NCBI RefSeq assembly: GCF_016907995.1
Contig: NZ_JAFBDA010000002.1
Location: 225,952-289,951 of the forward strand
DNA length: 64,000 nt
Source: Clostridium sardiniense
GTDB lineage: Bacteria > Bacillota > Clostridia > Clostridiales > Clostridiaceae
Reading direction: 5' to 3'
Positions 26,445 through 37,109 of the stretch are shown here, one piece after another; position 1 is the first letter of the stretch; each line of letters opens with the position of its first letter. The notes beneath the pieces are model-generated. The model was not told where the DNA came from. It worked only from the letters and a program-made list of their open reading frames with translations, and searched no databases. Position numbers and translations under genes: made by a program.

Positions 26445-28376
26445 ATGGAGAAAAAGTACGTTTACCTTTTTAAAGAGGGAAATGCATCAATGAAAAATCT
26501 TTTAGGGGGTAAAGGAGCTAACTTAGCAGAAATGTCTATTTTAGGTGTTCCAGTTCCGCAAGGATTTACTGTTACAACAGAAGCTTGTAATAAGTATTAT
26601 GAAGATGGAAAGGTTATAACACCTTCTATAATTCAAGAAATTGAAGATTCTATGAAAGAACTTGAAAAAATAACAGGAAAAGAGTTTGGAAGTACAGAAA
26701 ATCCATTGCTTGTATCCGTAAGATCAGGAGCCAGAGTTTCAATGCCTGGTATGATGGATACAATTTTAAACCTAGGATTAAATGATGTAGCTGTTGAAGC
26801 TATGGGAAATCTTACTAATAATCCAAGATTCGCTTATGATTCTTATAGAAGATTTATTCAAATGTTCTCAGATGTTGTTATGGGTATAGAAAAGAGATTA
26901 TTTGAAAATAAAATTGATGAGATGAAGGAAGCAAAAGGCGTTACTGTCGATACAGATTTAGATGCTGATGATTTAAAAGAGCTTGTTGGTCAATACAAAG
27001 AAATTTATAGAAAAGAAAAGGGAGAGGAATTCCCACAAGATCCAAAAGAACAGTTAATTGAATCAATCACTGCTGTATTTAGATCATGGAATAATCCAAG
27101 AGCTATTGTTTATAGAAGATTAAATGATATTCCGGGTGAATGGGGAACAGCTGTAAATGTTCAAGAAATGGTATTTGGTAATAAGGGAGAAACTTCAGGA
27201 ACAGGAGTAGTATTCTCAAGAAATCCTGCAAATGGAGATAAAGAAATATATGGTGAATACTTAATGAACGCACAAGGTGAAGACGTTGTTGCAGGAATAA
27301 GAACACCACTTCCTATAAAAAAATTAGAAGAGCAAAATCCAAAGATATATCAAGAATTTATTGATATTGTTAATACATTAGAAAATCACTATAAAGATAT
27401 GCAAGATATGGAGATTACAATAGAAGAAGGTAAATTATATTTCCTTCAAACTAGAAATGGGAAGAGAACAGCTCAAGCTGCACTTAAGATAGCTGTTGAT
27501 TTAGTTGAAGAAGGAATGCTTAATAAGGAAGAAGCTATACTTAAAGTTGAACCTAAGCAATTAGATACATTACTTCATCCAGCTTTCTATGATGAAGATT
27601 TAAAGTCTGCAAATCCAATTGCAAAAGGTCTACCAGCTTCACCAGGTGCTGCATGTGGTAAAATTGCATTTACAGCTGAAGAAGCTAAGGAAAGAGCTGC
27701 AGAAGGTGAACAAGTTGTATTAGTAAGACTTGAAACTTCACCAGAAGATATAGAAGGTATGATAGCAGCTGAGGGGATTTTAACTGTAAGAGGAGGTATG
27801 ACTTCTCATGCAGCAGTTGTTGCTAGAGGAATGGGTACTTGCTGTGTTGCTGGATGCGGAGAGCTTAAAGTAAATGAAGATGCTAGAATCTTAGAAGTTA
27901 ATGGTAATGTTTATACAAGCAATGACTTTATTTCAATAGATGGAACAACAGGAAATATATATGGAGAAAAGATTAAAACTGTTACTCCTGAAATAACTGG
28001 ACATTTTGCAACGTTTATGGAGTGGGTAGATGGAATAAGAAAGTTAAAGGTTAGAACTAATGCTGATACTCCAAGAGATGCTAAACAAGCAGTTGAATTT
28101 GGAGCTGAAGGTATAGGTCTTTGTAGAACAGAGCATATGTTCTTTGCAGAAGATAGAATATTAGCTGTTAGAGAAATGATAATAGCAAAGACTGAAGAAG
28201 AGAGAAGAAAAGCTCTTAATAAAATTCTTCCAATGCAAAAAGCTGACTTTATAGGTATATATGAAGCACTTAAAGGAATGCCAGCTACAATAAGACTTTT
28301 AGATCCACCACTACATGAGTTCTTACCTCATACAGAGGAAGACAAGATAGCGAAACTCAATAGAATAATCATCTAA
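26445..28376 (+). pseudogene. ppdK: Pyruvate, phosphate dikinase, 3'-truncated by deletion
   Basis: The frame gives 643 residues of a protein normally about 875 long. Present: the ATP-grasp nucleotide-binding domain (GGKGANLAEMS, VRSGARVSMPGMMDTILNLG) and the phosphohistidine domain GGMTSHAAVVARG with His455, the same number as in the well-studied C. symbiosum enzyme. The PEP/pyruvate barrel starts (VRTNADTPRDAKQAVEFGAEGIGLCRTEHMF) but stops after LHEFLPHTEEDKIAKL; the last few codons before TAA look like antisense of the neighbouring spore coat gene. The barrel with the catalytic Cys (831 in C. symbiosum) is gone, so conversion of PEP, AMP and PPi to pyruvate and ATP cannot occur. An assembly join is the alternative explanation. 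Confidence 0.88.
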
Positions 28377-28910
28377 TAATTTGTAGGCTGTATTATAAGA
28401 TATCAATATTTGGTTGAAATGCTTTAAAGTTGATATGTAATAGTCCGAAAATCCTATTCTTTTTTCACTTCCTTCAATGGGAGTAAACTTTCTTGAGCAT
28501 GAATGGATAGCAGCTAATTGCTTTGCAGAGATTATAACATGGTCTAGATTATCAAAGTCACATTTCATTCCATCTATCCATATTGTAAGGATAAAATACA
28601 TGTTATTAAATTTAACAAATTTATTTCCGTATGATGTATTTAAAAGTTTTGGTGTCTTTATTCCATTTTGCCAAAGCCACTCCAATGATGAATATACAAA
28701 TAATAGGTTAGCTTCGTCAAAGTAAACCTTTTTTAGACAGTAACATTTTCCTTTAAAGCATACTTTATATACAGCTCTTTGTTTATCTGTATCTTTGAAT
28801 TTTACAATATTAACTTTAGCATTCTCTAGGCCGTAATGAGTTAATATATATTTTTTTATATTTTCTTCAGAAAAAATATCTATAATTTGGTGCTCTTTCT
28901 TTCTATCCAT
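28323..28910 (-). pseudogene. CotS-family spore coat protein, 3'-truncated by the same deletion
   Basis: 195 residues in the kinase-like CotS/YutH fold: N-terminal ENIKKYILTHYGLENAKVNIV, RAVYKVCFKGKCYCLKKV, LEWLWQNGIKTPKLL and LAAIHSCSRKFTP. Family members run to about 330-350 residues with a C-terminal catalytic-like lobe, which is missing. The frame enters the antisense of ppdK near 28360 and stops at 28323. AGGGGAG lies before ATG 28910; an upstream start at 28925 is less likely. It was originally convergent with ppdK; both lost their 3' ends together. Confidence 0.82.
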
Positions 28911-29079
28911 AAATACTCCCCTCAAATAATTGCTTATTATTATACTATTAGTAATAAGTATGAAATAGAATAATATAATTTTAAATAATAAATTTTAAAT
29001 TTTTGCAAATAATAAATTGAAGTAATAATTAGAGGATTTTAGAGATAATTATAGAATAGTTGATATGAGGTGAAAATAT

Positions 29080-30111
29080 ATGGTTATAAGAGAGAAAATT
29101 GAGAAGTTTGAAAGGTTGACATTAAGACAAGAATCGCAATTCTCATTCGAAAGTAGAGGGCGAGAAAGAAAAGAACAAGATGATTCAGTTAGAACATGTT
29201 ATATGGTTGATAGAGATAGAATAGTACATTCAAAGGCCTTTAGAAGATTAAAGGATAAGACACAAGTTTATATTAGAACAAACGGGGATCATTATAGAAA
29301 TAGATTAACTCATACATTAGAAGTATCTCAAATTGCAAGAACAATAGGAATAGGAATAGGACTTAATGAGTATCTAATAGAAGCAATATCATTAGGTCAC
29401 GATTTAGGTCATGTTGCATTTGCACATAATGGAGAAGAAGTTTTGAATAAGTTCCTTAAAGAAGGCTTTAGGCATAACGAACAAAGTGTAAGAGTTGTCA
29501 AGAGGCTTGAAAAGGATGGGAAGGGATTAAATTTAACAGAGGAAGTCATTGATGGAATTTTAAAGCATAGTGGACTTTCTAAGAATAAAAATTATGATGC
29601 AATTACGTTAGAGGGAAGAATTGTAAAGTATTCAGATAAAATAGCTTATATAAATCATGATATTGATGACTCTATAAGGGCAAATTTATTAAACGAAGAA
29701 GAGTTACCGAAAGAAGTAATAAAGGTACTTGGAAAAACTCATTCTCAAAGAATAGAGACGTTAGTTACAGATTTTATAATTGAATCAAATAAAAACTTAG
29801 ATGAAGGAGTATTTAAAGTAGGCCTTAGTAAAGAGAAGGATGAAGCTATGAGAGAACTTAGAAGTTTTATGTTCAAAAATATTTATTTAGGAGAAATTTT
29901 AAAGGTAGAGAGAGATAAAGCAAAATTTATTTTGGAGGCAATAATAGATTTTTATACCAAAAAGCCAGAAAAAATGCCAAAGCTTTATAAAGATATAGTG
30001 GAGGAAGAGGGGATATATAGAGGTGTAGCAGATTATATTGCTGGTATGAGTGATGATTATTGTCTTAATAAATTTAATGAAATTTATGTTCCTAAACTAG
30101 TAATATACTAA
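29080..30111 (+). CDS. Deoxyguanosinetriphosphate triphosphohydrolase-like protein
   Basis: 343 residues, HD-superfamily dNTPase: [39 protein letters not shown], the metal-binding [14 protein letters not shown], and [35 protein letters not shown]. The family cleaves dNTPs to nucleoside and tripolyphosphate, limiting nucleotide pools. It precedes dnaG-rpoD, the usual clostridial order. AGGTG precedes the ATG. Confidence 0.93.
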   Translation: MVIREKIEKFERLTLRQESQFSFESRGRERKEQDDSVRTCYMVDRDRIVHSKAFRRLKDKTQVYIRTNGDHYRNRLTHTLEVSQIARTIGIGIGLNEYLIEAISLGHDLGHVAFAHNGEEVLNKFLKEGFRHNEQSVRVVKRLEKDGKGLNLTEEVIDGILKHSGLSKNKNYDAITLEGRIVKYSDKIAYINHDIDDSIRANLLNEEELPKEVIKVLGKTHSQRIETLVTDFIIESNKNLDEGVFKVGLSKEKDEAMRELRSFMFKNIYLGEILKVERDKAKFILEAIIDFYTKKPEKMPKLYKDIVEEEGIYRGVADYIAGMSDDYCLNKFNEIYVPKLVIY

Positions 30112-30315
30112 TTTAAGGAATAAAAAATACAAAATTAGGAAACATAAAATTATTGAATAAAAAGAAGGAATTTTATTCTTTAAGCAGAATAAATAATAAA
30201 GAGTGAAAAAAATATAATATTCTACAATTATATATAAATAAAAGAAGGAATACTAAAAAAAATGTCGAATACAATATAGGTTGCATAAAAAAAGCTGAGG
30301 AGGGAGAGAAGCTCC

Positions 30316-32088
30316 TTGCGTATTACAGAAGAAACTATTGAAAGAATTAAGCAAGAAAATGATATTGTTGATGTTATTTCAGAAACAGTAAAGTTAAAAA
30401 GATCAGGGCGTAATTACATGGGACTTTGTCCATTTCATGGAGAAAAATCGCCTTCTTTTAGTGTTTCACAGGATAAGCAGATTTATAAATGTTTTGGCTG
30501 TGGAGAAGCTGGCAATGTACTTACATTTGTAATGAAGCAAAAGAACTTAAACTTCATAGAAAGTTGCAAGCTTTTAGCTGAGCGTGCAAACATTCCTTTA
30601 AACCTTGGAAATGGAGAAGAAAGTAAAGTAGTTAAGAAGAAAGAACTTTTATATAAGATAAATGTAGAGGCTGCAAGATACTTTTTCTCAAATCTTCAAA
30701 GGGATAAAAATGCAAAAGAGTATTTTACAAATAGAGGAATGAAAGAAGTAACCATAAAGAGATTTGGTTTAGGTTATGCAAAAGATGGATGGCAAAACCT
30801 TCGTATGTACCTTAAGAAAAAGGGGTTTAATGAAGCTTTAATGCTTGAAGCAGGCCTTGTAATAAAAAGTCAAAAAGGAACAGTATATGATAGGTTTAGA
30901 AACAGAGTAATGTTTCCCGTATTTAATATTAAAGGAGAAGTTATAGGTTTTGGTGGTAGAGTGTTAGATGATTCAAAACCTAAATATTTAAATTCTCCAG
31001 AGACATTAGTGTTCCAAAAAGGAACAAATCTTTATGGGTTAAATTTTGCTATTAAAAATAAAATAGAGGAAAGATATTTTATTATTGTTGAAGGATATAT
31101 GGATTTAATTTCACTTCATCAATATGGAATAACAAATGTTGTTGCATCTTTAGGTACAGCACTTACAGTTAATCAAGCAAGACTACTTAAAAGATATGCA
31201 GATAAGGTTATTATTTCCTATGATGCAGATGTTGCAGGTCAAACAGCCACCTTAAGAGGACTTGAAATTTTAAAAGAGGCTGGGTTTGATGTTAGAGTAC
31301 TTCAAATTCCTCAAGGAAAAGATCCGGATGAGTTTGTAAGGAGTAATGGAAGAGAAGCCTTTCTGAAATTAGTTAATAAAGCTGATAGCTTAATAGGTTA
31401 TAGACTTAGCAAAGCAAAAGAAGGAATAAACTTTAAAGATAAATCTTCACTTGTAGAGTATGGTAATAGAGTTACAGAAATATTAGCAAATTTGAACCCT
31501 GTAGAAAAGGACATTTACGTAAAAAGTATATCAGAAGACACAGGAATTAAAGAACAGTCATTATATGACCTAATTGCTATTACAAGGAATACGAAAAGTG
31601 ATGATTTAATGAATAAAAAGGAAGAATATGGAACAAAATTATATGTAGAGCCTGGTTATATAAAAGCTGAAAAATCATTAATAAAATTAATGCTAGAGGA
31701 TGATTGTTATGAAGATATAACTTTAAATATTTCATCAGATGACTTAAATTCTAAAGCACATGCAAAAATCTTTAATTTGATTAAAGAGGCTAAAGAAAAT
31801 GGATTAAATGATATTAATCTACATGTTGAGGCAGGTTGCGATGACGTAGATTCTTCTAAAGAATGGGTAAAAATAAAAGAATTCCAAGTTTTAAAAGCTC
31901 GAGATGTACAAAGACTAGTATTAGACTACATAAAGCAAATAAAAGATTTTAAACTTAGAAAAAAAGTAGAAGAGCTTAAAGTAAAATTAAAAGGGTTAGA
32001 AAAAGAAGGATTAATAGAGGAATCAATAAAAATTGCGTTAGAGCTAAATAAAATAAATGATGCACTAAAAAGGGGAGAGAGGGTTTAA
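30316..32088 (+). CDS. dnaG: DNA primase DnaG
   Basis: 590 residues: N-terminal CHC2 zinc finger ([30 protein letters not shown]), RNA polymerase core with [26 protein letters not shown] domain ([23 protein letters not shown]) and a C-terminal helicase-binding domain. It makes RNA primers at replication forks. The start is TTG 30316 with GAGGAGGG 11 bases upstream, a long spacing; AGGGAG (30301-30306) can pair with CTCCTT (30312-30317), covering the start. The 204 bases upstream hold only AT-rich sequence with a repeated AAAGAAGGAAT. Confidence 0.96.
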   Translation: MRITEETIERIKQENDIVDVISETVKLKRSGRNYMGLCPFHGEKSPSFSVSQDKQIYKCFGCGEAGNVLTFVMKQKNLNFIESCKLLAERANIPLNLGNGEESKVVKKKELLYKINVEAARYFFSNLQRDKNAKEYFTNRGMKEVTIKRFGLGYAKDGWQNLRMYLKKKGFNEALMLEAGLVIKSQKGTVYDRFRNRVMFPVFNIKGEVIGFGGRVLDDSKPKYLNSPETLVFQKGTNLYGLNFAIKNKIEERYFIIVEGYMDLISLHQYGITNVVASLGTALTVNQARLLKRYADKVIISYDADVAGQTATLRGLEILKEAGFDVRVLQIPQGKDPDEFVRSNGREAFLKLVNKADSLIGYRLSKAKEGINFKDKSSLVEYGNRVTEILANLNPVEKDIYVKSISEDTGIKEQSLYDLIAITRNTKSDDLMNKKEEYGTKLYVEPGYIKAEKSLIKLMLEDDCYEDITLNISSDDLNSKAHAKIFNLIKEAKENGLNDINLHVEAGCDDVDSSKEWVKIKEFQVLKARDVQRLVLDYIKQIKDFKLRKKVEELKVKLKGLEKEGLIEESIKIALELNKINDALKRGERV

Positions 32089-32119
32089 TTTGGTCATGAC
32101 GGAAGGAGGTCACAAAATT

Positions 32120-33220
32120 ATGGCAGGAAAAACAAAGGTAAAAGGTAAAGAAGAAAAGAAAGATAGAAATCAAAAGATGACCGTAGTTAAAAGTCTTATA
32201 GATAAAGGAAAGAAAAGCGGTTCATTAACTTATAAAGAAATTATGGATGAGATTGACAATATTGAATTAACTCCAGAACAAATAGAGAAAATCTATGAGG
32301 TTTTAGAGTCAATGGGTATTGAAGTTATAGGTGAGCCACAAGAAGCTGAGGCTGAGGAAGAGGAATTAGACTTAAGTGTACCAGAAGGTATTGCAATAGA
32401 TGACCCAGTTAGAATGTACTTAAAAGAAATTGGTAAAGTTCCACTATTATCATCAGAGGAAGAAATAGAACTTGCTAAGAAGATAGAAGAAGGAAGTCAA
32501 TATGCTAAAAAGAAATTAGCAGAAGCCAATCTAAGACTTGTTGTAAGTATAGCAAAAAGATATGTTGGAAGAGGTATGCTTTTCCTAGACCTTATACAAG
32601 AAGGTAATTTAGGTCTTATAAAGGCTGTAGAAAAATTTGACTACAGAAAAGGATATAAGTTCTCAACATATGCTACATGGTGGATTAGACAGGCGATTAC
32701 AAGAGCTATTGCAGACCAAGCAAGAACTATAAGAATCCCTGTTCATATGGTTGAAACTATAAATAAGTTAATAAGAGTTCAAAGACAATTATTACAAGAA
32801 CTTGGAAGAGATCCTTTCCCAGAAGAGATTTCAAAGGTTATGGATTTACCAGTTGAAAAAGTCAGAGAAATTCAAAAAATTGCTCAAGAACCAGTTTCAC
32901 TTGAAACTCCAATTGGAGAAGAAGAGGATAGCCATTTAGGTGATTTTATTCCAGATGATGATGCATTAGCACCAGCTGAAGCAGCAGCATTTACAATGCT
33001 TAAAGAACAACTTATAAATGTTTTAGATACATTAACTCCAAGAGAAGAAAAAGTACTAAGACTAAGATTTGGATTAGATGATGGAAGAGCTAGAACTCTT
33101 GAAGAAGTTGGTAAAGAATTTAATGTTACTAGAGAAAGAATTAGACAAATAGAAGCAAAAGCTCTAAGAAAATTAAGACACCCATCAAGAAGTAAAAAGC
33201 TTAAAGATTATTTAGATTAA
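32120..33220 (+). CDS. rpoD: RNA polymerase primary sigma factor SigA (RpoD)
   Basis: 366 residues with regions 1.1, 1.2 ([16 protein letters not shown]), 2.1-2.4 ([35 protein letters not shown], ending [14 protein letters not shown]), 3 and 4.2 ([22 protein letters not shown]). It directs vegetative transcription. ATG 32120 is chosen since AAGGAGGT lies 9 bases upstream; TTG 32090 would add ten residues. It follows dnaG as part of the macromolecular-synthesis pair. Confidence 0.97.
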   Translation: MAGKTKVKGKEEKKDRNQKMTVVKSLIDKGKKSGSLTYKEIMDEIDNIELTPEQIEKIYEVLESMGIEVIGEPQEAEAEEEELDLSVPEGIAIDDPVRMYLKEIGKVPLLSSEEEIELAKKIEEGSQYAKKKLAEANLRLVVSIAKRYVGRGMLFLDLIQEGNLGLIKAVEKFDYRKGYKFSTYATWWIRQAITRAIADQARTIRIPVHMVETINKLIRVQRQLLQELGRDPFPEEISKVMDLPVEKVREIQKIAQEPVSLETPIGEEEDSHLGDFIPDDDALAPAEAAAFTMLKEQLINVLDTLTPREEKVLRLRFGLDDGRARTLEEVGKEFNVTRERIRQIEAKALRKLRHPSRSKKLKDYLD

Positions 33221-33224
33221 TCTT

Positions 33225-33257
33225 AAAATAGCACCTTAAATGGTGCTATTTTATTTT
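33225..33257 (+). terminator. Terminator of dnaG-rpoD
   Basis: AAAATAGCACC (33225-33235) pairs with GGTGCTATTTT (33242-33252), loop TTAAAT, followed by ATTTTT. Confidence 0.9.
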
Positions 33258-33340
33258 TGATATTATATGTTATAATAAAATTTTGTAAAACAAAAGAGAA
33301 ATTATATTAAAAATCATTGTTAGGAAATAGGAGACGAGTT

Positions 33341-34036
33341 ATGGAATTAAGTAAAAGATTAAGTTTAATAGTAGATCATATTGAAGAATGTGATACTTTA
33401 GTTGATGTGGGAACAGATCATGGATATATTCCTATATATGCAGTTAAAAATGGAATATGTAAAAATGCTATTGCATCAGATATAAATAAAGATCCACTTG
33501 ATAAGGCTAAATTAAACTCAATATTTGAAGGTGTTGATGAAAATATTGATACAAGATTAGGTGGAGGATTAGAAACTATAAAACTTGGAGAAGCTCAAGT
33601 TGCTATTATAGCAGGCATGGGTGGAAATTTAATAAGAGATATACTTGAAGCTGATAAAGATAAGGTAAAAGAATTAGAATTTATGGTACTTCAACCAGCA
33701 CAAAATCCAGAGGTATTAAGAGAATACCTTTATACTAATGGATATGAGGTTATTGCTGAAGATTTATGTATAGATGAAGATAAGTATTATGAATTATTTA
33801 AGGTTAAAGCTAAGGTTGGAGAAGAAACAGAGTTAGATCCTATTTACTATGAAATTAGTCCGAAATTATTAAGAGATAGACATCCTTTAATGGGAGAATA
33901 CATAAACGCTAAAAAAGAAAAATATGAAAAAATATTAAGTTTTATAGAAGATGATACAGAAAGTGCTTTAAATAGAAAAAAAGAATTAGAAGAAAAAGTA
34001 GCTATATTAACTAATTTAGAAAATTATTGTAATTAG
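33341..34036 (+). CDS. trmK: tRNA (adenine-22 N1)-methyltransferase TrmK
   Basis: 231 residues, SAM-dependent: LSKRLSLIVDHIEECDTLVDVGTDHGYIPIYAV, ASDINKDPLDKA, AIIAGMGGNLIRDILE and FMVLQPAQNPEVLREYL. It methylates A22 in the D-loop of tRNAs. ATG 33341 has TAGGAGA 5 bases upstream; a TTG at 33317 is disfavoured. Immediately upstream of the Nif3-like gene, as in Bacillus (yqfN-yqfO). Confidence 0.92.
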   Translation: MELSKRLSLIVDHIEECDTLVDVGTDHGYIPIYAVKNGICKNAIASDINKDPLDKAKLNSIFEGVDENIDTRLGGGLETIKLGEAQVAIIAGMGGNLIRDILEADKDKVKELEFMVLQPAQNPEVLREYLYTNGYEVIAEDLCIDEDKYYELFKVKAKVGEETELDPIYYEISPKLLRDRHPLMGEYINAKKEKYEKILSFIEDDTESALNRKKELEEKVAILTNLENYCN

Positions 34037-34052
34037 TTTGGAGATGAAGAAT

Positions 34053-34847
34053 ATGGGTATAAAGGTTAAAGATATTAAATATGCTATGAATAAAATAGCA
34101 CCAGAAGTGTTAAAAGAAGATTTTGATAATGTTGGTCTTATGGTTGGTGATGAAGAACAAGAAGTTAGTAAAATATTATTAGCTTTAGATTGTACAAAAA
34201 AAGTCATAGAAGAGGCTAAAGATAATGGATGTGATATGATAATAACTCATCATCCACTTATATTTAGAAAACCTAATAAAATTATAAAAAACGATTTATT
34301 AGGAAGTAAAATAATAGAACTTATAAAAAATGATATTTCATTATATTCAAGTCATACTAACTTAGATTCTGTAGAGAATGGAATAAATGATACTATTGTT
34401 AAGATGCTAGGATTTACTTCATGTGAAATAATTGAAGAATCTAGAATAAATGGTTTTAATAATGCAGGTCTTGGAAGAATAGTTAGATTAGAAAAAGAAA
34501 CTAATATTAAAGAAATTATATCTTTAATAAAGAAAAATCTTAATATAAACAACTTAAGAGTTGTAGAAGGAGTAAATACAGTTAAGACCTTAGCTATAAT
34601 AAATGGAAGCGGTCAAGATTTTATAAGTGAAGCAGTAAAACTTGGTTCTGACTGTATAATAACAGGGGATACAACATATCATTTTGCATCAGATTATAAA
34701 GAATTAGGAGTAAATATAATTGATGCTGGACATTTTAATACAGAGTGGTTAGTATTTTTAGAAACTATGAAAACATTAAAAGAAAATTTTAAAAATATAG
34801 AATTTATAGATTCTAAAGTAAGTAACGATCCGTACACATTTTTTTAA
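34053..34847 (+). CDS. Nif3-like dinuclear metal centre protein (YqfO family)
   Basis: 264 residues, short-form NIF3/YbgI family: IKYAMNKIAPEVLKEDFDNVGLMVGD, the metal-binding IITHHPLIF and SSHTNLDSVENGIND, and the C-terminal GDTTYHFASDYKELGVNIIDAGHFNTE. The family binds two metal ions; substrates are uncertain (GTP cyclohydrolase-like). ATG 34053 preceded by GGAGATGA. It follows trmK by 16 bases. Confidence 0.9.
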   Translation: MGIKVKDIKYAMNKIAPEVLKEDFDNVGLMVGDEEQEVSKILLALDCTKKVIEEAKDNGCDMIITHHPLIFRKPNKIIKNDLLGSKIIELIKNDISLYSSHTNLDSVENGINDTIVKMLGFTSCEIIEESRINGFNNAGLGRIVRLEKETNIKEIISLIKKNLNINNLRVVEGVNTVKTLAIINGSGQDFISEAVKLGSDCIITGDTTYHFASDYKELGVNIIDAGHFNTEWLVFLETMKTLKENFKNIEFIDSKVSNDPYTFF

Positions 34848-34908
34848 AAGTAACAAAATATTAAATAACACATACATTAAGTAATAATAATATTTTATGG
34901 ATGGTGTT

Positions 34909-35112
34909 ATGGGTAGAAGAAGAAGAGGTGGAATCTTTGGCGGATTGCCAGGATGGCAATTTATTAGAAGACTTAATTGTATAGCTTGGTTTACTCCTGC
35001 AAAAATTGCTGTATGTATAGCAATGTTTTTTACGTTGCTATTTTTAGGGGTAGGCTTTACAGGAATAATTATAATGGCTCTATTAATTATAATATTTGTA
35101 CTTGTTTGTTAA
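34909..35112 (+). CDS. Small membrane protein of unknown function
   Basis: About 67 residues (71 if ATG 34897 is used). A basic, glycine-rich N-terminus (MGRRRRGGIFGG) is followed by an aromatic stretch and two closely spaced hydrophobic segments (AKIAVCIAMFFTLLFLGVGF and IIIMALLIIIFVLV). The GGTG before ATG 34909 is a weak ribosome-binding sequence. No family was recognised. It lies between the Nif3-like gene and rnpB. The hydrophobic composition and stable position favour a real gene. Confidence 0.55.
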   Translation: MGRRRRGGIFGGLPGWQFIRRLNCIAWFTPAKIAVCIAMFFTLLFLGVGFTGIIIMALLIIIFVLVC

Positions 35113-35127
35113 ATGGAAAATTTTTAT

Positions 35128-35156
35128 TTGTATTATTTTAAATTATGTGATATCAT
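35128..35156 (+). promoter_or_regulatory. Promoter of rnpB with extended -10
   Basis: TTGTAT (35128-35133), 17-base spacer, TG-A-TATCAT (-10 at 35151-35156). Predicted start near 35163 coincides with the first base of the P1 stem of RNase P RNA. Confidence 0.7.
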
Positions 35157-35162
35157 AAATCT

Positions 35163-35508
<346 letters not shown>

Positions 35509-35520
35509 GAATTGAATGTT

Positions 35521-35568
35521 AAGGTTGAATAAGATAGAAACAAAAGTTTCGCTTATTCAACCTTTTTT
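35521..35568 (+). terminator. Terminator of rnpB
   Basis: AAGGTTGAATAAG (35521-35533) pairs with CTTATTCAACCTT (35552-35564), with an inner GAAAC/GTTTC stem, followed by TTTT. Confidence 0.92.
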
Positions 35569-35607
35569 GTTTTTATATATAAATTAATAATTTATATATA
35601 AAAACAA
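35567..35607. repeat. AT-rich perfect inverted repeat behind rnpB
   Basis: Two 19-base arms (35567-35585 and 35589-35607) are exact reverse complements with a 3-base AAT centre. Nearly pure A/T except one G-C pair. It could extrude as a cruciform or act as a second transcription stop. Confidence 0.75.
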
Positions 35608-35996
35608 TCTAAAAAGAATTTAGTGAGACATATAATTTAACAAAGTATGTTAATAAAAATAAAAAAAGATTACCTATATCAGAATTTGTTCAGAAATTAT
35701 TTTAATTTAAAGAGATGATAGAAGTCAAATTTATATATTTAATTTTTAAAATATATAAATTATTTTTTAAATAAATACATAAGCACCAGGTGTATACTCA
35801 ATAATACAACTGCAATTTTCAAAATTTATATGTAAGAAAATAAAAATTTTTAATATAGAAGTTTTTATAGAATAAATTAAAAATAAGAGTAATAAGTTTA
35901 GAAATTTAGATTACAAAATTAGGATAAGTTGAGTATTTATATAATAGACAGATAAATACAAAAGTTACTAAAGCTAATAAAAGGAGATGGATATAA
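35608..35996. other. 389-base AT-rich intergenic region without a gene
   Basis: No credible coding frame. It contains the inverted repeat TTAACA-AAGTA-TGTTAA near 35637-35653, far from any start, and the AAGGAGATGG ribosome-binding sequence of the amidase gene at its end. Confidence 0.5.
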
Positions 35997-36923
35997 ATGA
36001 AAATAGCAGTAAGAGGTGGACATAATTTTAGTGTTCCTGGTGCAAGAGGAATAATTGATGAAACTACAGAAGATAGAAAAGTAAAGAATGAGGTTATAAA
36101 ATATTTAAAACTAGGTGGCGCAGATGTACTTGATGTTACTTCAAGTGATTCATATAATACAATAAATAGTGATTTAGCATATGGCGTTAATAAAGCTAAT
36201 AGCTGGGGGGCAGACTTATTCGTAAGTTGTCATTTTAATAAGGCATACGATCATTATAATGGTGCTATTGGAACAGAAGTGTGGACTTACAATGAAAGTT
36301 TTCAATCTGCCATTAGGATAGTAAATAAGATATCAAGCTTAGGTTTTAAAAATAGAGGGGTAAAGCATAGTACAGCTTTATATGAGTTAAGAGCAACTTC
36401 TATGCAATCAATGATTATTGAAACTTGTTTTGTTGAAGCTACAAGAGATGTTGAATTATATAAGGCTCTTGGAGCTGATAAGATAGGTAAGGCTATAGCA
36501 GAAGGGATACTAAACAAAACTATAAATGCAGGTTCAGGAGGTAGTGGATCCCAAGGAGGTAATATAAATCCTCCATCAAATAATACAAATGATTTATGGA
36601 AAAATAGTATTAGCGGAAATGAAGTGAAAAAATTACAAGAGGAGTTAAATAGACAATTTAATGCTGGATTAAAGGTAGATGGTTATTTTGGAGATGATAC
36701 TTTAAGAGCATGTGTTATTGTAAAAAGTGGAGCTAAGGGAAATTTAACTAGATTAATTCAACAAAGATTATTAAATAGAGGGTATAGTCTATCACCCTAT
36801 GGAGCAGATGGATCATTTGGGGAAAAGACTACTAATGCAATTAAGAATTTACAAAAAAATAAAGGTATATCTATAGATGGAGTAGTTGGAAAAAGTACCT
36901 GGAAAGCTTTATATAGTAAATAA
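35997..36923 (+). CDS. N-acetylmuramoyl-L-alanine amidase with C-terminal peptidoglycan-binding repeats, phage-endolysin type
   Basis: 308 residues. Residues 1-175 are an Amidase_3 domain with zinc ligands in RGGHNF (His9), a Glu in DETTED and SCHFN (His near 78), and the catalytic MIIETCFVEA. A Gly/Ser/Asn linker (about 178-200) leads to two peptidoglycan-binding repeats (GLKVDGYFGDDTL and YGADGSFGEKTTNAI, ending ISIDGVVGKSTWKAL). It cuts the bond between muramic acid and L-alanine in the cell wall. There is no signal peptide, like phage endolysins that need a holin, yet no phage genes surround it. Could be a domesticated phage lysin or a mother-cell lysis enzyme. Confidence 0.9.
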   Translation: MKIAVRGGHNFSVPGARGIIDETTEDRKVKNEVIKYLKLGGADVLDVTSSDSYNTINSDLAYGVNKANSWGADLFVSCHFNKAYDHYNGAIGTEVWTYNESFQSAIRIVNKISSLGFKNRGVKHSTALYELRATSMQSMIIETCFVEATRDVELYKALGADKIGKAIAEGILNKTINAGSGGSGSQGGNINPPSNNTNDLWKNSISGNEVKKLQEELNRQFNAGLKVDGYFGDDTLRACVIVKSGAKGNLTRLIQQRLLNRGYSLSPYGADGSFGEKTTNAIKNLQKNKGISIDGVVGKSTWKALYSK

Positions 36924-36937
36924 AGAATACTGTTAAT

Positions 36938-36977
36938 AAAAAAAAGATACTCACTATTGTGTGAGTATCTTTTTTTA
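36938..36977. terminator. Terminator of the amidase gene
   Basis: GATACTCAC (36946-36954) and GTGAGTATC (36961-36969) flanked by eight A and eight T give a perfect 17-base stem with a 6-base loop. Confidence 0.92.
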
Positions 36978-37109
36978 TTATTGGAAGAAGATATTAAATT
37001 ATAAAAAAAATATATATAATAAATTAACTATATAAATAATATGTTACATAAAAAAATATATATAATTATATAAAATTTTTAAAATAAAAAGATAATATGT
37101 TTCTAAAAT

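Noticed and set aside
26445..28376. ppdK truncation as a simple frameshift
   Set aside because: No continuation of the PPDK C-terminus is visible in any frame downstream; the following DNA is the antisense of a spore coat gene, so a deletion fits better.
28477..28725. 82-codon plus-strand frame at the cotS remnant
   Set aside because: Antisense to the recognisable CotS-family sequence and without a ribosome-binding site.
35637..35653. TTAACA-N5-TGTTAA as a Rex operator
   Set aside because: Half-sites are in the opposite order to the Rex consensus TTGTTAA...TTAACAA and it is over 340 bases from the next start codon.
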